A stretch of DNA of 64,000 nucleotides from Amphiduros pacificus. Lineage: Eukaryota; Annelida; Polychaeta; Phyllodocida; Hesionidae. A model generated the notes under the pieces. The model was not told the DNA's origin. It saw only the letters and a program-made list of their open reading frames with translations, and searched no databases. The translations under genes and the position numbers were made by a program. Positions 11,035 through 23,126 of this stretch are shown here, one piece after another (within the stretch, counting starts at the first letter, position 1; each line of letters opens with the position of its first letter). The DNA is taken from NCBI GenBank assembly GCA_949316495.1, contig OX439012.1, forward strand, positions 24,338,666-24,402,665, given 5' to 3'.

Positions 11035-12269
11035 TTCATCTCAATCGAAGAGGTTTGACCTTCACTTCAGTTTGTTTTATCTCATCTGCCAAATCTATCT
11101 CTAAAAAGTAGAGTTGAGTATCCATACCAGGATAGATCATTATTATCCTGACTGGCCCCTCCTCACATCTCCATCATCTGAGATCTTAATAAGCCAAGGC
11201 AAGCCACTTGGCTTTCCGGGAACTAGAGAACCAGCTACGTGGGCACAGCTGGTAGGGTGTCGGGTGGTCAATGAAGTGTCCAGTCCTTATATTTCAATCT
11301 GCCTCTGACCAGCAGACCAGGTAGGCTTGGACGTGCTTGGGGATTTGATTTGATTTGATTTGATTTGATTTGATTTGATATGTTGGCCGCTCCACTTTTG
11401 TCTCGTGGGCACTCAGAGCTTACGCAGCGTGGCTACCCAGCAAGAGGGGAGATCCAATACGCACTATCTCCAATCTGTGAGTAGGGAGCACAGCAGAACT
11501 ATTCACTTCAAGTCTTAAGAGTCAGTGCCACATATATCAGGTATGTTTCTTATCTTTGTCAATATGCGTGCTTCAGCATTGTTAAACTGACATTTTCTAT
11601 GACTTTTGGATAAATTACACTTATGAAACGATGGATAATTACTATTGGCACGTGCTAGAATATGATAAGACCCAGAATTAATTACTTCAATGTGGGCTGT
11701 GGGGAAAGCTTATCTCTGTGCAATATGAACGTATTACTTGACTTTTCCTCTGTTTATGTTGTTAATTATTCCATGCAATTATTAGATGCAAATCACTGAA
11801 GAGACTAAGATGAGATTCCCTTGAGCATTGCCATGGAATCTGGTCAGGGTAGCAGTGGTCTTATTAAAGATATAAGCTGATGTCATACTCAAAACGACTC
11901 AAGGTAGGAATATAGTTTTGTGGGGGGTATTTTTATTCATAATACAATTTGAATAATTAATATTGAACAACTGCAGGGCGTGAGCTGGCCCTAGCCAATT
12001 GAACATGACAGCATTTATACGCCGGCTTAGATTGTTTGAAAATATACACTGCGGGGCAATTCCCCTGGGCAATTGAACATTTGATACACAATAAACAATT
12101 ACCAAACCATATTTGGTGACTTGATATAATAATTAACCTGTAGGTTTGATATGCTAGTTATTACTTTGTGAGGTGTGGATGTGGCTAATAGGTGGCAGAT
12201 GTATATATTGTAATTAGGCATTTGAGCGCCATCTATCTGTGTTACTCATTTTTTCTGAAGATGTTCTGC
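11035..12269. other. Intergenic; GATTT microsatellite
   Basis: No coding feature recognised. The stretch contains a pentanucleotide array (GATTT)n at 11,342-11,379, with a moderately GC-rich region either side (11,160-11,480) that carries no clear exon. The remainder is AT-rich and anonymous. Confidence 0.5.
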
Positions 12270-12281
12270 AGACTGGGTGGC

Positions 12282-12604
12282 TTTTGTTTTGTTTGTTTGT
12301 TTGTTTGGGGTTTCACATCAACATTATTTCAGTCATTTCGTGATGAGACCTACTTGTAGCAGATATAGTGCTGCCTCACTGAATTGTCATGTCGCAGGTC
12401 CTTGACATGACAACCCGCCCGGTCACAGATTTACAAGGACAATGGGTTAACCCTTTAGGCACGGGCCTCAGCTCATATGGGAAATTGTATCATGAGTTCA
12501 ATCTTGGCACGGCCAGGGTTCGAACCCACGACCTTTGGATCACCACAGAGGAGCTGGTGCTAATAAGCTGGCGCTCTAACCAACTGCGCCACGGCCCGTG
12601 GCCT
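12282..12604 (-). mobile_element. SINE-A, full-length
   Basis: The reference copy of SINE-A, 323 bp on the minus strand. The tRNA-like head has an A box (GGCGCAGTTGGTTAGAGCGC) and B box (GGTTCGAACCC). It is followed by a body with ACCGGGCGGGTTGTCATGTC, the conserved block TAGGTCTCATCACGAAATGA, and a (CAAA)n tail. The 12-bp target duplication AGACTGGGTGGC lies at 12,270-12,281 and 12,605-12,616. The internal pol III promoter looks intact. Mobilisation would depend on a partner LINE that I cannot identify. Confidence 0.95.
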
Positions 12605-12616
12605 AGACTGGGTGGC

Positions 12617-12990
12617 ATTCCCTGCGCGGAGGGAGTGAGTAGAATATAGGGAAGAGCTAAGACCCAGTGCAGAAATGGATGATTTGATCACTGAATTCAA
12701 ATAGCCAAATGGGGGTCCCTCCTACTAAGAACAGGAGGGGGGCAGATGGGGGGTAACACGCCTTGAGATATCCTGAGATTGAGGAATGTCCGGATTGAGC
12801 AGTGAGCGCATACATTAGTGAAGGAACAGCTCACATACTTTATAGAAAAATAGGGAATGGCCTGCTGGTTTCAAAACCTAATGTCCCTAACAGCTAATGG
12901 GGGTGCAACGAAGCTAGATGGGTCCAGCGAAGCTACAGTAACACAATATTCACCACCCCATAGACATGCGAAAAACCCCAAGGTCAAGGC
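12617..12990. other. Unassigned stretch before LINE-B
   Basis: Slightly GC-richer sequence with short G runs. It is open in one frame into the LINE downstream but shows no LINE-like motifs until about 12,990. It could be host sequence or a rearranged LINE 5' part. Confidence 0.4.
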
Positions 12991-13865
12991 TGCTTTGCTT
13001 GCAAGGTCATTTATGGAAAATTGTATTATAGAGGTTAAGAAATTCTTAATAGAGAATAAAATGAAGATAAATGATGGAAAGACAGAAATGCTTTTATGTG
13101 GTAAAAGCTGTGAATTCAGAAAGAAAAATGTACCTGAAGATATTCTAGTAGGAGAAACTAAAATCCCTAGATCCAATTCTGTTAAGGATCTAGGGGTTAT
13201 TCTAGATCAAGAACTATCTATGAAATCACAAATCAGAAAAATGTGTAAAAATGGTTTCTTCCATGTAAAAAATTTATCAAGAGTAAGAAATTGTTTAGAT
13301 GAGGGAACAGCAAATACCCTTGCTCATTCATTTGTCACTTCTACCCTTGACTATGGTAACGCCCTTCTAGCGGGTCTTCCTGAGTGTGAATTAGCCAAAT
13401 TGCAGAAATTACAGAACGCTGCGGCGAGGGTAGTGGGGAAGCTAAAAAAGAGGGATCATATCACACAAAAACTAAAGGAACTTCACTGGTTGCCAGTAAA
13501 AGCTAGAATTGATTTCAAAATATCTCTATTGACATGGAAGGTGCAAAATGGCTTTGCCCCAAAATACTTGTCTAATTTATTAGAATATAAACAGTTGGGT
13601 AGGGGGCTGCGATCTAATGATAAAAATGAATACATAGTGCCTAAGACTAATATGAAATCTTATGGAGATAGGGCTTTCATGGCGTATGCGCCAAGGAACT
13701 GGAATGCCCTGCCCCTTGAAGTGAAAAAGTGTAAAACTGTCGAAACTTTCAAGAAGAAACTAAAAACATTTCTATTTAGAAAACACTATCTTAATGAAGC
13801 GCTTAGAGCAGACTTAGTCTGATATAGCGCTATATAAATCTTTATTATATATATATATAGATGAA
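12991..13865 (+). mobile_element. LINE-B (CR1/L2-like), 3' part
   Basis: A 5'-truncated LINE open for about 275 codons without interruption. It covers the RT thumb and C-terminal region: NDGKTEMLLCGK, VKDLGVILDQELSM, STLDYGNALLAGLPE, QNAAARVV and LKELHWLPVKARIDFKI. These motifs are standard for CR1/L2-type elements. It stops at 13,820 and ends in GCGCTATATAAAT followed by (AT)n, a microsatellite tail as in L2/CR1 elements. The lack of stops indicates a fairly young insertion. It is the same family as the minus-strand copy at 42.4-44.2 kb. Confidence 0.9.
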
Positions 13866-14527
13866 AACCCTATGTCCGTGAAGATGGCGCATAATATCTT
13901 ATACATAATTGGCTGTTTCAAGGAGGTTCATGTCCTATGGAGATGGCCCTTAATGCTATTATTATCCTGGGGCAGTCCATAATGTCAGCTGACCGAACTG
14001 CAGCTAAGTTCACTGAGATGGAGGCTGCACAGAGAGATTTGCCTCGTTCTGGAGAAGAAAGAAAAGCCACATATTGTAATATAATGTACTCAGAGGCTGG
14101 GAAGGGGTTTACCCTGTAACTGTTAGAAAATATTAAATATTGAGTTATATGTGCAAGACGTGTTGTATCTCAGACCTGCAGCCATCTTCTTGGCCCTCAA
14201 TCTTAACTGTTTCCTTCCTGATCGCCTGCTCCCTACACTTACTTAAAGGTCCCTCTAAGCCATCATTAACGGGGCGTGGTCACTTGCATAGTGACATAGT
14301 GCAATTGCGGATTTCCATCTTGTTTTATATGATTTGAGAGTTAGAAATTTTGTGCACTTTCGATTTTGTTTGTGCAGTTCTGGTGTGTTGTTTTCAAGCA
14401 CAATGCAGCCAAATCCAAATTATATTTAATAGATATCAAACTAAATAAAGTACCTCAAACACAGAAGAGTACTATTTAGATGATATACCCTGTAGTTTAC
14501 TGCAAAGTAGCTGCTCACTCAGAAAAT
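13866..14527. other. Intergenic with repeat relic
   Basis: No gene. Positions about 14,358-14,400 (GCACTTTCGATTTTGTTTGT and GTTGTTTTCAA) resemble 32,869-32,920, indicating another dispersed repeat. A short GC-richer patch lies around 14,170-14,290. Confidence 0.4.
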
Positions 14528-14836
14528 CTAGCTCTCTATTCAATCTAAATTACGGTGACCTTTATGAGTGTATATCAAATACAATACTGACTTTTGACAT
14601 TCATATCAAAGATATCAGTCCAAATCAAAAAGCAACATTTCAATATCTAGAAACGTCTCCATGGACCAATACAACCTGGCCACTGGTTGTGGCGCAGTTG
14701 GTAAGAGCACCAGCTTATCATCTGGGTTCGATCCCCAGCCACGCTGAGTCCATGACAATTCAGTGAGGTAGCACTATATCTGCTAAAAGTAGGTCTCATC
14801 ATGAAATGACTGAAATAATATTGAAAGTGATGTACA
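14528..14836 (+). mobile_element. Linker-SINE-A composite, second copy
   Basis: The 150-bp linker seen at 7,018-7,171 is repeated here (CAATCTAAATTACGGTGACC, CTAGAAACGTCTCCATGG). It is followed directly by a SINE-A head with GTGGCGCAGTTGGTAAGAGC and GGTTCGATCCCC and by the 3' body. The two composites are about 95% alike by eye. The first head of the dimer is absent here. Confidence 0.8.
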
Positions 14837-15700
14837 GCACTGTAGAAAATTTGGAGTCAGAGCATTGTATGAAAATTGAAATTGACACAATGTTCCATTT
14901 CTTTGCAAATGTGTTATTGCTCAAATTTAACACAAATAATTTGTTGCCATCTTTGCATTTCTTTATAAAGAAATTTTGCTTTATTTGTTTGGTATTTTAT
15001 CCATTTACCAAAAACAAAAAACAAAAAAAAACAATTTAAATGTTCTGACTTTTATATTGCTCAAATAAAGATTTCAGCTTCAACATGAACATGCCAAAGA
15101 TAATATCAATAGTAATGCAAATAGATCAAAAGAAACAGATATCTATAACTCATCTCTCATTTATTTGTTTGTTTGTTTGGGGTTTTACATCACTTTCAAT
15201 ATGATTTCAGTCGTTTCATGATGAGACCTACTTGTAACAGATATAGTACTGCCACAACCCTCCCGATCACAGATTTACATGGAAATGGGTTTTTAGGTAC
15301 TTATTAGGTACGGGCCTCAGCGCATGTGTGAAATTGCATCATGAATTCAGTCTCGACATGGCCGAGGATCGAACCCACGATCTTTGGATCACCACAGAGG
15401 AACTGGGGCTATTATGCTGGCACTCTAACCAATTGTGCCATGGCCCGTGGCTCATCTCTCATTTAAATCTAACCATTTTCTAGTTGATTATCTGTAGGTT
15501 GGTATATAAGGTTAGCATGTAATTATTTATATTGAATATGAAGTGTGTCATATAATGTCCAGACTTAAATTCAAACTCATAAAGCAGAAAATTGTAATCA
15601 GCCAAGTCAAGAAAGTCAGTTACTGGGGTGGTGCACATCATATGAGACCTCTCACCAAGTATTTTCAAAGAATCTTCATAACAGACATCAAAATCTAACT
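14837..15700 (+). repeat. Duplicated block, copy at 15 kb
   Basis: Non-coding sequence duplicated at about 55,357-56,170. Shared anchors are CATTGTATGAAAATTGAAAT, AATGCAAATAGATCAAAAGA, TAAATCTAACCATTTTCTAG, and a segment ending near TCAGTTACTGGRGTGGTGCA. Each copy carries its own insertions: SINE-A here, and tRNA-like and tandem sequence in the other. Confidence 0.8.
15164..15450 (-). mobile_element. SINE-A with target duplication and empty site
   Basis: An almost complete SINE-A on the minus strand, with head at the right end (box B complement GGATCGAACCC) and CAAA tail complement at the left. It has a small internal deletion. The 15-bp duplication CTCATCTCTCATTTA flanks it at 15,149-15,163 and 15,451-15,465. 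The paralogous block near 55,950-55,965 has one copy of this motif and no SINE, so the insertion post-dates the block duplication. Confidence 0.95.
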
Positions 15701-17445
15701 GATACAGGAATGAAGAAGAATTGAATGCAGAAATTAAATGTATAAATTATCTTTTAAATTAATTTAAATGATTTAAATTACCTTTTCTGAAGTGATATTT
15801 ATGGGAGTTCACTGTTTGATCTGTTTATGTCGCTAACATCTGTCAATATGCTCATAACAGGAAAACTCAAGGAAAATAAATATTGATCATTAATATTCAG
15901 TCTCAATTTGTTACAAGTTTTCTCTCCCTTTATATATATTTCTCACCACTGCCCATTGTCTTGCTATAAATAATCTGTATATTTGATATCTACATACTGA
16001 TAAGCAATATAAAAATATATACTGTCAATTTATACACATTTGACATTTATATACTTTAGTTCAAATGAACTTGAGGTTAAGGTCAATCATGAAAACCTTC
16101 TATTTCATCAATTTGAAATAAATAAAAATAAAAAACAAAAAAAAAACAATAAAAAAACATTTTGCTATGTTTTAAAATTTATCTGTGGTCTATAAAAACA
16201 ATGTAAAGTTATTGATATAATTCTGAACTCTCTATTGCAAAAGATTTGTGATATACTTGTGGCGTTATTATCTTCTCATTACTCATAATTTGCACAAATT
16301 TCCCTTGTTCTGACACTGTTGTCACCCCATCTTGAGTCATTAGTCAGGGCACAATTGATATTTATCATATATACATGATGTTGATAATGATAATTGAACC
16401 AAGATGTACATATTTTCCCAGAATCTTATATTTATAGTCTATATCTTGACATTTAGTGTCCTTGTACATATTAGCTGGGTGAGTGGTCATGTCAAGTATA
16501 CCGTCCAGGAAACAAGAGGGAATATTACAGTACGCATAGACCTTATTTTACTCTACTTAATGTGTATACCTTATACTGAGAGCAGCTAAAAACCAAAATA
16601 ACACAGCATTTATTACGAGTATGCTTTTCTCATACATAATGTTGATAATTGTTAGGAATAATCAATATAAAGCGGTCATCTGTTAACTACTGCTAGGCCA
16701 ATTAGATCACACGTCTGAAAAGCAGAGATGCTGATAATTTACACATTAATATGAGGGAGATTAGGGCTTGATATTATGTAAAGTGTACATTTTAGTGACG
16801 TTTTATTGACGTTTAATTTCGTCAAGACCAAGGACATGAGCTGTGTTATGTCAACTCTGCTCAATTAAGCTAATGAATACTGCGGTATCAATATTAATTG
16901 GCAAAGGTAACTGATGATAATTGGCTAAAAGGGATACAACACAAAACTTGAAAAACAACTTTATCATCTGTGCTATATATCTGCAAATTCTGCAAATGTT
17001 AATGGTCCAATATCGTGTGTTCATAAACCCTTCACAGCAATCTTTAATATTTTCCTCTAAACAGAACTAAGGCTTGTAATATGTAAACATTGTATCAATA
17101 ATATAACCAATTCTCCTTGAATCTCAACTTTAAATAACCTAGATTGCTGAAACCTAAACTGTATTAATCTGATAATGAATAATATATAACCAAAATGTAA
17201 ATATGATACCTTGGGAAATGCAGTTAGGTCCCCTACTCACCACAGAGCATAACAGGGGACGTCTTTCTGGGCTGGTAACTCCACACCCTGATGCCTTGAA
17301 GATATCCAACATGATATACTCTAGGAATAAAGACCCCACCCTTTCGAATTCCATCTTTACCCCTCAATTGACCCAATTAGCAATATTTTCCCTTTAGCAC
17401 TTTTTTATTCATTGCAATAATAATTGATGATAAGTCACATAGTCT
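15701..17445. other. Intergenic, nothing recognised
   Basis: A long AT-rich stretch with A-rich runs at 16,120-16,160 and no domain-bearing frame on either strand. Confidence 0.55.
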
Positions 17446-17860
17446 AAACTTTGATCAAGTTTTTTTGGTCATATTGGAAGCCTTGGAAATGAGGCTGCTG
17501 ACCAAGCTGCCAAAGCAGCATTGGAGAAGCGACCAATAAATATGCTTATTCCTTACACCAAGTTTAAGAAACATATTACTGTTTTTTTGCATTTAAAGTG
17601 GCAATTACACATGACAATTGCACTTGACATGACAACCCACCTGGTCACAGATTTACAAGGACAACGGGTTAACTCTTTAGGCACGGGCTTCAGCTCATAT
17701 AAAAAAATATATCATGAGTTCAATCTCATCACGGCTGGCACTCTAACCACAGCCCGTGGCCAGATTGTTATGAATACTGATGACTTGCGGTTGTTTCTAT
17801 GCGCATCTTTATACCATTGGTGGCAGGGACTGATATGATAGAGAAGTCCTGCTATGGAGG
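17446..17860 (+). mobile_element. LINE-C fragment with RNase H end
   Basis: A reading frame with GHIGSLGNEAADQAAKAAL, the C-terminal RNase H motif (H.G..GNE.AD..AK) found in I/Nimb/Jockey-type LINEs. It is followed by YTKFKKHI and, after an interrupting SINE-A, by a final LFLCASLYHWWQG-like end. It is probably the 3' part of the same lineage as the RT copy at 50.8-52.8 kb, which lacks this region. Confidence 0.65.
17622..17762 (-). mobile_element. SINE-A fragment inside LINE-C
   Basis: The minus-strand body (GACATGACAACCCACCTGGT, TTTACAAGGACAACGGGTTA) and a shortened tRNA-like head ending in CCACAGCCCGTGGCC interrupt the LINE-C frame. The conserved 3' block and the B box are lost. No clear target duplication is visible. 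Confidence 0.75.
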
Positions 17861-17941
17861 GTAGTAGCTGGATTGCTCACTCAACATTTTGCCTGGATCC
17901 ACATTTCAATACATTAATATGAGTACTTATCTCATCAAGCA

Positions 17942-18186
17942 AGTATCGTCAGCATGATGCCAAGTATTATCAGCAGGATGCCAAGTATTGTCAGCAGGAT
18001 GCCAAGTATTGTCAGCATGATGCCAAGTACTGTCAGCATGATGCCAATTATTGTCAGCAGGATGCCAAGTATTGTCAGCATGATGCCAATTATTGTCAGC
18101 AGGATGCCAAGTATTGTCAGCAGGATGCCAAGTATTGTCAGCAGGATGCCAAGTATTGTCAGCAGGATGCCAAGTATTGTCAGCAT
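17942..18186. repeat. 21-bp minisatellite, about 11-12 copies
   Basis: Tandem units of the form GTCAGCAKGATGCCAAGTAT plus one base, with few substitutions. Since 21 is a multiple of three, long open frames appear on both strands (for example a repeating ADNTWHP). These are by-products of the repeat, with no start context or splice sites. Confidence 0.9.
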
Positions 18187-18600
18187 CTGTATTCCTTGTA
18201 TTATTTCTGGATTGGCAAAAACATGTTATTGTGCACTGCATGACATTTGTGACTCATGTAATTTGCAAGACTGATAAGACAATGCCATAGCAAATGTTAC
18301 GTGACCTGTGATTATGTGATTCTGTAAAATTGAAATAGGTTTTTGCAAGTTCATTGAAATGACCATATAGTTTGCAATATTCAACTCCCTGCTATAAAAC
18401 CGCCAATAGAAATAACGATATTATTAGAACAACAGTACTACTAAATAAATTATACAGCTTCTTTCTTTATGTTTTGGTAAATCTATAAACATTGCTAAAT
18501 AGCAATAACGATAATCTGTCAGTGCTCAATTTTAATTGATTCTATCACAAAATTAAACTGGGACGTTTTCAAAAAGATGCTCAGAGCTGACAGTAATATA
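18187..18600. other. Intergenic, nothing recognised
   Basis: Anonymous AT-rich sequence between the 21-bp minisatellite and the start of the duplicated GPCR-bearing segment. Confidence 0.5.
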
Positions 18601-19070
18601 TACATTGAGGTGACAAATTCTGGTGGTGAGAAAACATAATATGAGACAAGGGGTGATTACACATAATGAGGCACTAAATATAATTCTGACCCCAAAATTA
18701 GATCACAGATCACATCAATTGAAACCATTTCACAAAGCGTCCCAAGATTCAATTCTGTATTACTGTGGCATGATTATCTTAATTGATAGATTTGCAGAGA
18801 ATATAATTCCACCAGAAGCCACAAAATGCTATCTAAAGATTTACAAAGATCTGGCTTCTTTTCTTTGGCCAAAATTACAACACAACAGCCTATGATGCAC
18901 TTGTCTTTTATAAGCGAGTATACCTGACTTTGTTGTTTGTTTGCTTGAATACTGCTCTTGGATTGACATTTTATAATAACACATTTCTCAAAATAGCAAA
19001 TGAGCCTATTTCTGTGTGTTGAAATAATCATTGATTTTAATTGGCTGCCGTATCATTGTGCTGGTTCACG

Positions 19071-19071
<1 letters not shown>

Positions 19072-19161
<90 letters not shown>
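19072..19161. repeat. (AATGAT)n/(AAT)n microsatellite
   Basis: A pure hexanucleotide run passes into a pure AAT trinucleotide run. It lies in copy A at a point where copy B has neither run, so it arose or expanded after duplication. Confidence 0.95.
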
Positions 19162-19162
<1 letters not shown>

Positions 19163-19261
19163 GCGCTATTTCAGATGTATTATTCAAATAGATAGTATTT
19201 GTATCTATACTTAATTTATGTTCTGTGAAGACCTTTGTAAAATACTTTGTGTGTCATTTAA

Positions 19262-20471
19262 AGCATTCATGAAACCTGACTTTCAGACAATTTTCTTTAC
19301 ATAACATGAATGTTTATACCCTAAACAGTGCTTTTATGTAGTAGTACCCAAAATATTCCTTGTTAACAACATTCTGTGGCACTTGAAAGTTGATCAGTTG
19401 TCTGCTGGAACCTACACCAGCAATTGAACACTTTGTCAACAAGCTTTGTTTAGCTGGTCTGTGATCTCATGTAAACACCTAATGAGTTACCAGCTGGGCA
19501 CCTGTACAGCTTGGGAAACAGGGTGGAGATGTTTTGTACAATTCATCAATTTATTGCCAGGAGTATACTTCAGAACAACATAAGATTATTTTAATATTAT
19601 TTGAATCAATGAAATAACTCATGGTTGTGAAAAATATTTTATGGTTGTGACAAATATCTTATGGTTGTGAAAGATATATCATTTATGGGAAAAGTATACT
19701 ATTTATTTGAAAAGTATCTTATGCATGTGAAAACCTTTCTGTCAAAAAGGGAAGACATGACTCAAAGGCTGCATGGAATCCCCCTTAACTTAAAAGCCGT
19801 GATATTGAAAAAGTGACATTAAACCCTTTGATCACTGGTTTGATCACAAGGACTTTAAATGGCAAAACTGTGAATGCTCAATGATAATTGGTATCAGTAA
19901 AATCTATGATTTGACCCTCTTTGATGAAATTTGGGGTTTTTCACACCACTGAATGGGAAGACATCGAAGACTACATGGATTCCACCTTAAAAGCTGGGCT
20001 GTATAGAATTTTTGTAAACTTTTTTTTGCAAACATATATAATATAAAAAATAATGATTTTTCTTCATTTATAACCTCATAAATATTCATCCGTTTTTAAT
20101 AATTTTACCACCAAAAGAAAGCCAAGAAAAGGCATTATCATCATGATGAGTGTTATCGTCCAATTCATTCTGTAAATAGTGGGAAAAATGGCCAAAAATG
20201 TGTTGCTCCAATTTTGGCAATTGGTAAACAACACCTCCTGTGACTTACGGAGCCCCCTGACAGTTGAAAGGTCAAGGTCACACAACACACTTCCTGTTTA
20301 GTACTGGCAGTACTTGGTGGTCACAAAAAATCATAATTCTCAGGGCAGATGTTCTTTTGTGGATTTCAGACAGATAGCCTGTATGTATGTCAATTTTAAG
20401 ATCATATATTGTTTTCAGATACCTTCAACCACTGTAAAATCGCCTGTAACCTTCCAGGTTTCATGAATGCT
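19262..20471 (+). mobile_element. TTAA-element copy 2 with empty site in copy B
   Basis: A 1,210-bp element with termini AGCATTCATGAAACCTG and complement, flanked by TTAA (19,258-19,261 and 20,472-20,475). The flanks CAT-TTAA-ATG are found uninterrupted in copy B (near 45,930), proving insertion after the segmental duplication and fixing TTAA as the duplicated target. Same family and orientation as copy 1. No transposase is encoded. Confidence 0.95.
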
Positions 20472-20847
20472 TTAAATGTCTCCTGAAGTTTATTATTCGT
20501 TCCCAAGATGGAGAATTTCCAATAAGCTGAAGTGCAATAACAAGAAAAATTCTCTGAAAAAATGAAATATACTGTGCTGTTTAAAACGATGTTATTTACA
20601 CATTGTTTAGTCAATTTTCCGTATAATCTGCAGTTAAAAACAATGCTACCTCCACACGAATATAGTTCACATCAAAATTATTTAAATTTTATTATTGAAA
20701 ATATGTTTTCCACCATCTCTAGATGTTTATACTTTAAAAAAATTTTCTTTAGTAAGCCTTGTTAACATGTATGTTGTGTAAATCTTGACATTTTAAAAGA
20801 GAATGTCAAGAAATTGGAGAATTACTCCTAATCTTAACATATGGGCC

Positions 20848-20982
20848 AGGTCACGCCATGGTTACCAGGTCACGCCATGGTTACCAGGTCATGCCATGGT
20901 TACCAGGTCATGCCATGGTTACCAGGTCACGCCATGGTTACCAGGTCACGCCATGGTTACTAGGTCACACCATGGTTACCAT
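20848..20982. repeat. 19-bp repeat, 7 copies
   Basis: Units of CCAGGTCACGCCATGGTTA with C/T exchanges in the CAYGCC part. Each contains the palindrome CCATGG. Open frames over it (TRSRHGYQV-like) come from the repeat and are not a gene. Confidence 0.9.
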
Positions 20983-22330
20983 TGCGCAAAATGTCATCAT
21001 TTTGAAGAAATTGTACCTACCTGTACACGTTGATATGGTTTGTGAAAGACAGTAAGTTTAAATTAGATTAGTGAGAGAAATTAAGATCGTTTCTACGATA
21101 TCTTAACATTTGACACATCCAACTTGCTACTTATTATGCCTGCACAATTTCGGGCATGGGCCTCATATCAAAATCTGTAGCATAGATGTTATGCTGGTGC
21201 AGCCGGAAACCAACCTTTGGCTCACCACAGAGAAACTGGTGGCAATAAGCTTGCAATCTAACCAACTGTGCCACAACCCATGGTCATACACACTGGAAGA
21301 AGTTATTCTGACCAATAAGAAGTCTAAGACATTGTAGGATTTATCTTATTTGGTCACTATGCAAATCTTGTGAGATCAGAGACTGAAAAAACATTTCACC
21401 TTAAGTTAGGCTACTAGGCAAACCCAACAACCAGACACCTCCCCCCTCCCACTGATAGAACAAAAAACAGGATTATTACCATAATTAATCAGACTTACTC
21501 ATATGTTAAATGAAAGGTCAAAGGCTTGGGATGTGGCAGTAACAGCATGCCACAACATTCAGATAATGATGAAATTGTCATCACTGTGTTTGTGCTGTTT
21601 AGAACTTGTTGTGAATAAGACACTCGCTGTTTTTGTCTCCAGAAGGTAGAGGGATAGAGAATTGTGTCTGGTGTATTAATATTGGAGATCTGGGGAGTGT
21701 CCTCCCATTATTGCCAAAGATGATGCAGTTTTGATATAATCTTTATATTGTGCGAATCTGGTGTACAGTAATGGTCTTGAATCTATATCTAAGATGAACT
21801 ATTCATTTGCAAGGAAAAAACTCATCATTAAAACATTAAAACATAGGCATCAGAGATGCATCAACCCTCAGCCCTGGTAACTCATTGCACAACATTCGCT
21901 CCATACAATATTTGTGAACAAAACGTCACTGCACCAAGGCAAATTGATTCAGGGGTAAAAAAAACATAAATTCTACTTTCTTTGATAGCTTAGGTGTGTC
22001 AAATATCATGAAAAATACCTTGAAAAATAGGTCAAGTTATGAGTGTTTCATGAAGCTGCCATTATTTGTTCTCGAGTTATCGCGATGACAAGGATGTTCG
22101 CTACAGACAGAAATAGAGACATACATACCCAGCCCAGGAGTACTGCAATATTACATCAGGGGCTGAGGGTAAAAATTATCAGTAAAAACAAAATCGGTCA
22201 ACGCTTAAGTCCACATACACCAAGTTAAAAAGATGGATTTTTTAAAAAGGTAACTATAATGTGCTATGAACCCTGTGGAAATGAATATGTATTAATTTTT
22301 AACATATATTTTAAAAGAATCTACACAACA
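20983..22330. other. Copy A-specific intergenic block
   Basis: With the 19-bp array, this forms a stretch of about 1.6 kb absent from copy B. It includes a worn SINE-A relic. I see no coding domain or terminal repeats, so whether it is an insertion in A or a deletion in B is open. Confidence 0.45.
21140..21288 (-). mobile_element. Old SINE-A relic
   Basis: A degraded minus-strand SINE-A head and part of the body. CGGGCATGGGCCTCATAT, CCAACCTTTGGCTCACCACA, CTGGTGGCAATAAGCTTGCA and AACCAACTGTGCCACAACCC match SINE-A with many substitutions. The 3' body is missing. It is older than the other copies in the window. Confidence 0.7.
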
Positions 22331-22337
22331 TTTGTAT

Positions 22338-22440
22338 GTGGATACCCTCTGATGTAAAATATTTGTTGTCTGGGATGCCCTCTGATGTACAATATTTTTT
22401 GTCTGGGAAGCCCTCTGATGTACCATTTGTTTCCTGGTGG
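22338..22440. repeat. 32-bp degenerate tandem repeat (copy A)
   Basis: Three units with the core GATGCCCTCTGATGTA. The homologous array in copy B (46,160-46,340) has about six more diverged units, so the array predates the duplication and changed length since. Confidence 0.7.
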
Positions 22441-22461
22441 CATATACATATCATATCATAC

Positions 22462-23126
22462 ACAAAAAATGTGAAATGGTGTTTTTACGACCCCTTCAGC
22501 AACTATGGCCATATCAGGTCGACTTTCGAGCCTTTTTACCAGTGTGAAAGTAACACTGCCAGCAGTGGGAGTCACACCCACCACCTCCCGTCCTCCACTT
22601 ATATAACCAGTATGAAAGTAACACTGCCGGCAGTGGGAGTCACACCCACCACCTCCCGTCCTGCATTTATATAACCAGTGTGAAAGTAACACTGCCGGCA
22701 GTGGGAGTCACACCCACCACCTCCCGTCCTCCACTTATATAACCAGTATGAAAGTAACACTGCCGGCAGTGGGAGTCACACCCACCACCTCCCGTCCTCC
22801 ACTTATATAACCAGTGTGGAAGTAACACTGCCGGCAGTGGGAGTCACACCCACCACCTCCCGTCCTCCACTTCTGTTACCAGTGTGGAAGTAACACTGCC
22901 AGCAGTGGGAGTCACACACACCACCTCCCGTCCTCCACTTATATAACCAGTGTGGAAGTAGCACTGCCAGCAGGGGGAGTCACACCCACCACCTCCGGTC
23001 CTCCACTTCTGTAACCAGTGTGGAAGTAACACTGCCAGCAGTGGGAGTCACACCCACCACCTCCCGTCCTGCATTTATATAAGCATTAAAGGCACAGATC
23101 CTACGCTCTACCAACTGTGGGGCCTG
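22462..23126 (-). mobile_element. SINE-B with internally amplified 68-bp block
   Basis: A SINE-B copy matching 53,565-53,760 at both ends. The left part has GGTGTTTTTACGACCC and CAACTATGGCCATATCAGGT. The right part has GGCACAGATCCTAC and TCTACCAACTGTG (complement of the A box). Its middle is expanded from one 68-bp segment to eight. Copy B of the duplication lacks the SINE at the corresponding place (near 46,350), so it is a later insertion. Confidence 0.85.
22538..23082. repeat. 68-bp minisatellite inside SINE-B, 8 copies
   Basis: Eight head-to-tail units of ACCAGTGTGRAAGTAACACT, then GCAGTGGGAGTCACACCC, then the CCTCCCGTCCTCCACTTATATA region. Period is 68 bp, with a few substitutions per unit. 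The unit includes the SINE's B-box region (complement of GGGTGTGACTCCC), so box B is present eight times and the A box once. The unit exists singly in the copies at 53.6 kb and 44.65 kb. Confidence 0.95.

Noticed and set aside
17942-18241. Open frame with repeating ADNTWHP
   Set aside because: It comes from a 21-bp minisatellite. Several frames on both strands are equally open, and there is no gene context.
22538-23082. CRISPR-like direct repeats
   Set aside because: Units are contiguous without spacers, and the flanks are a SINE. The context is eukaryotic.
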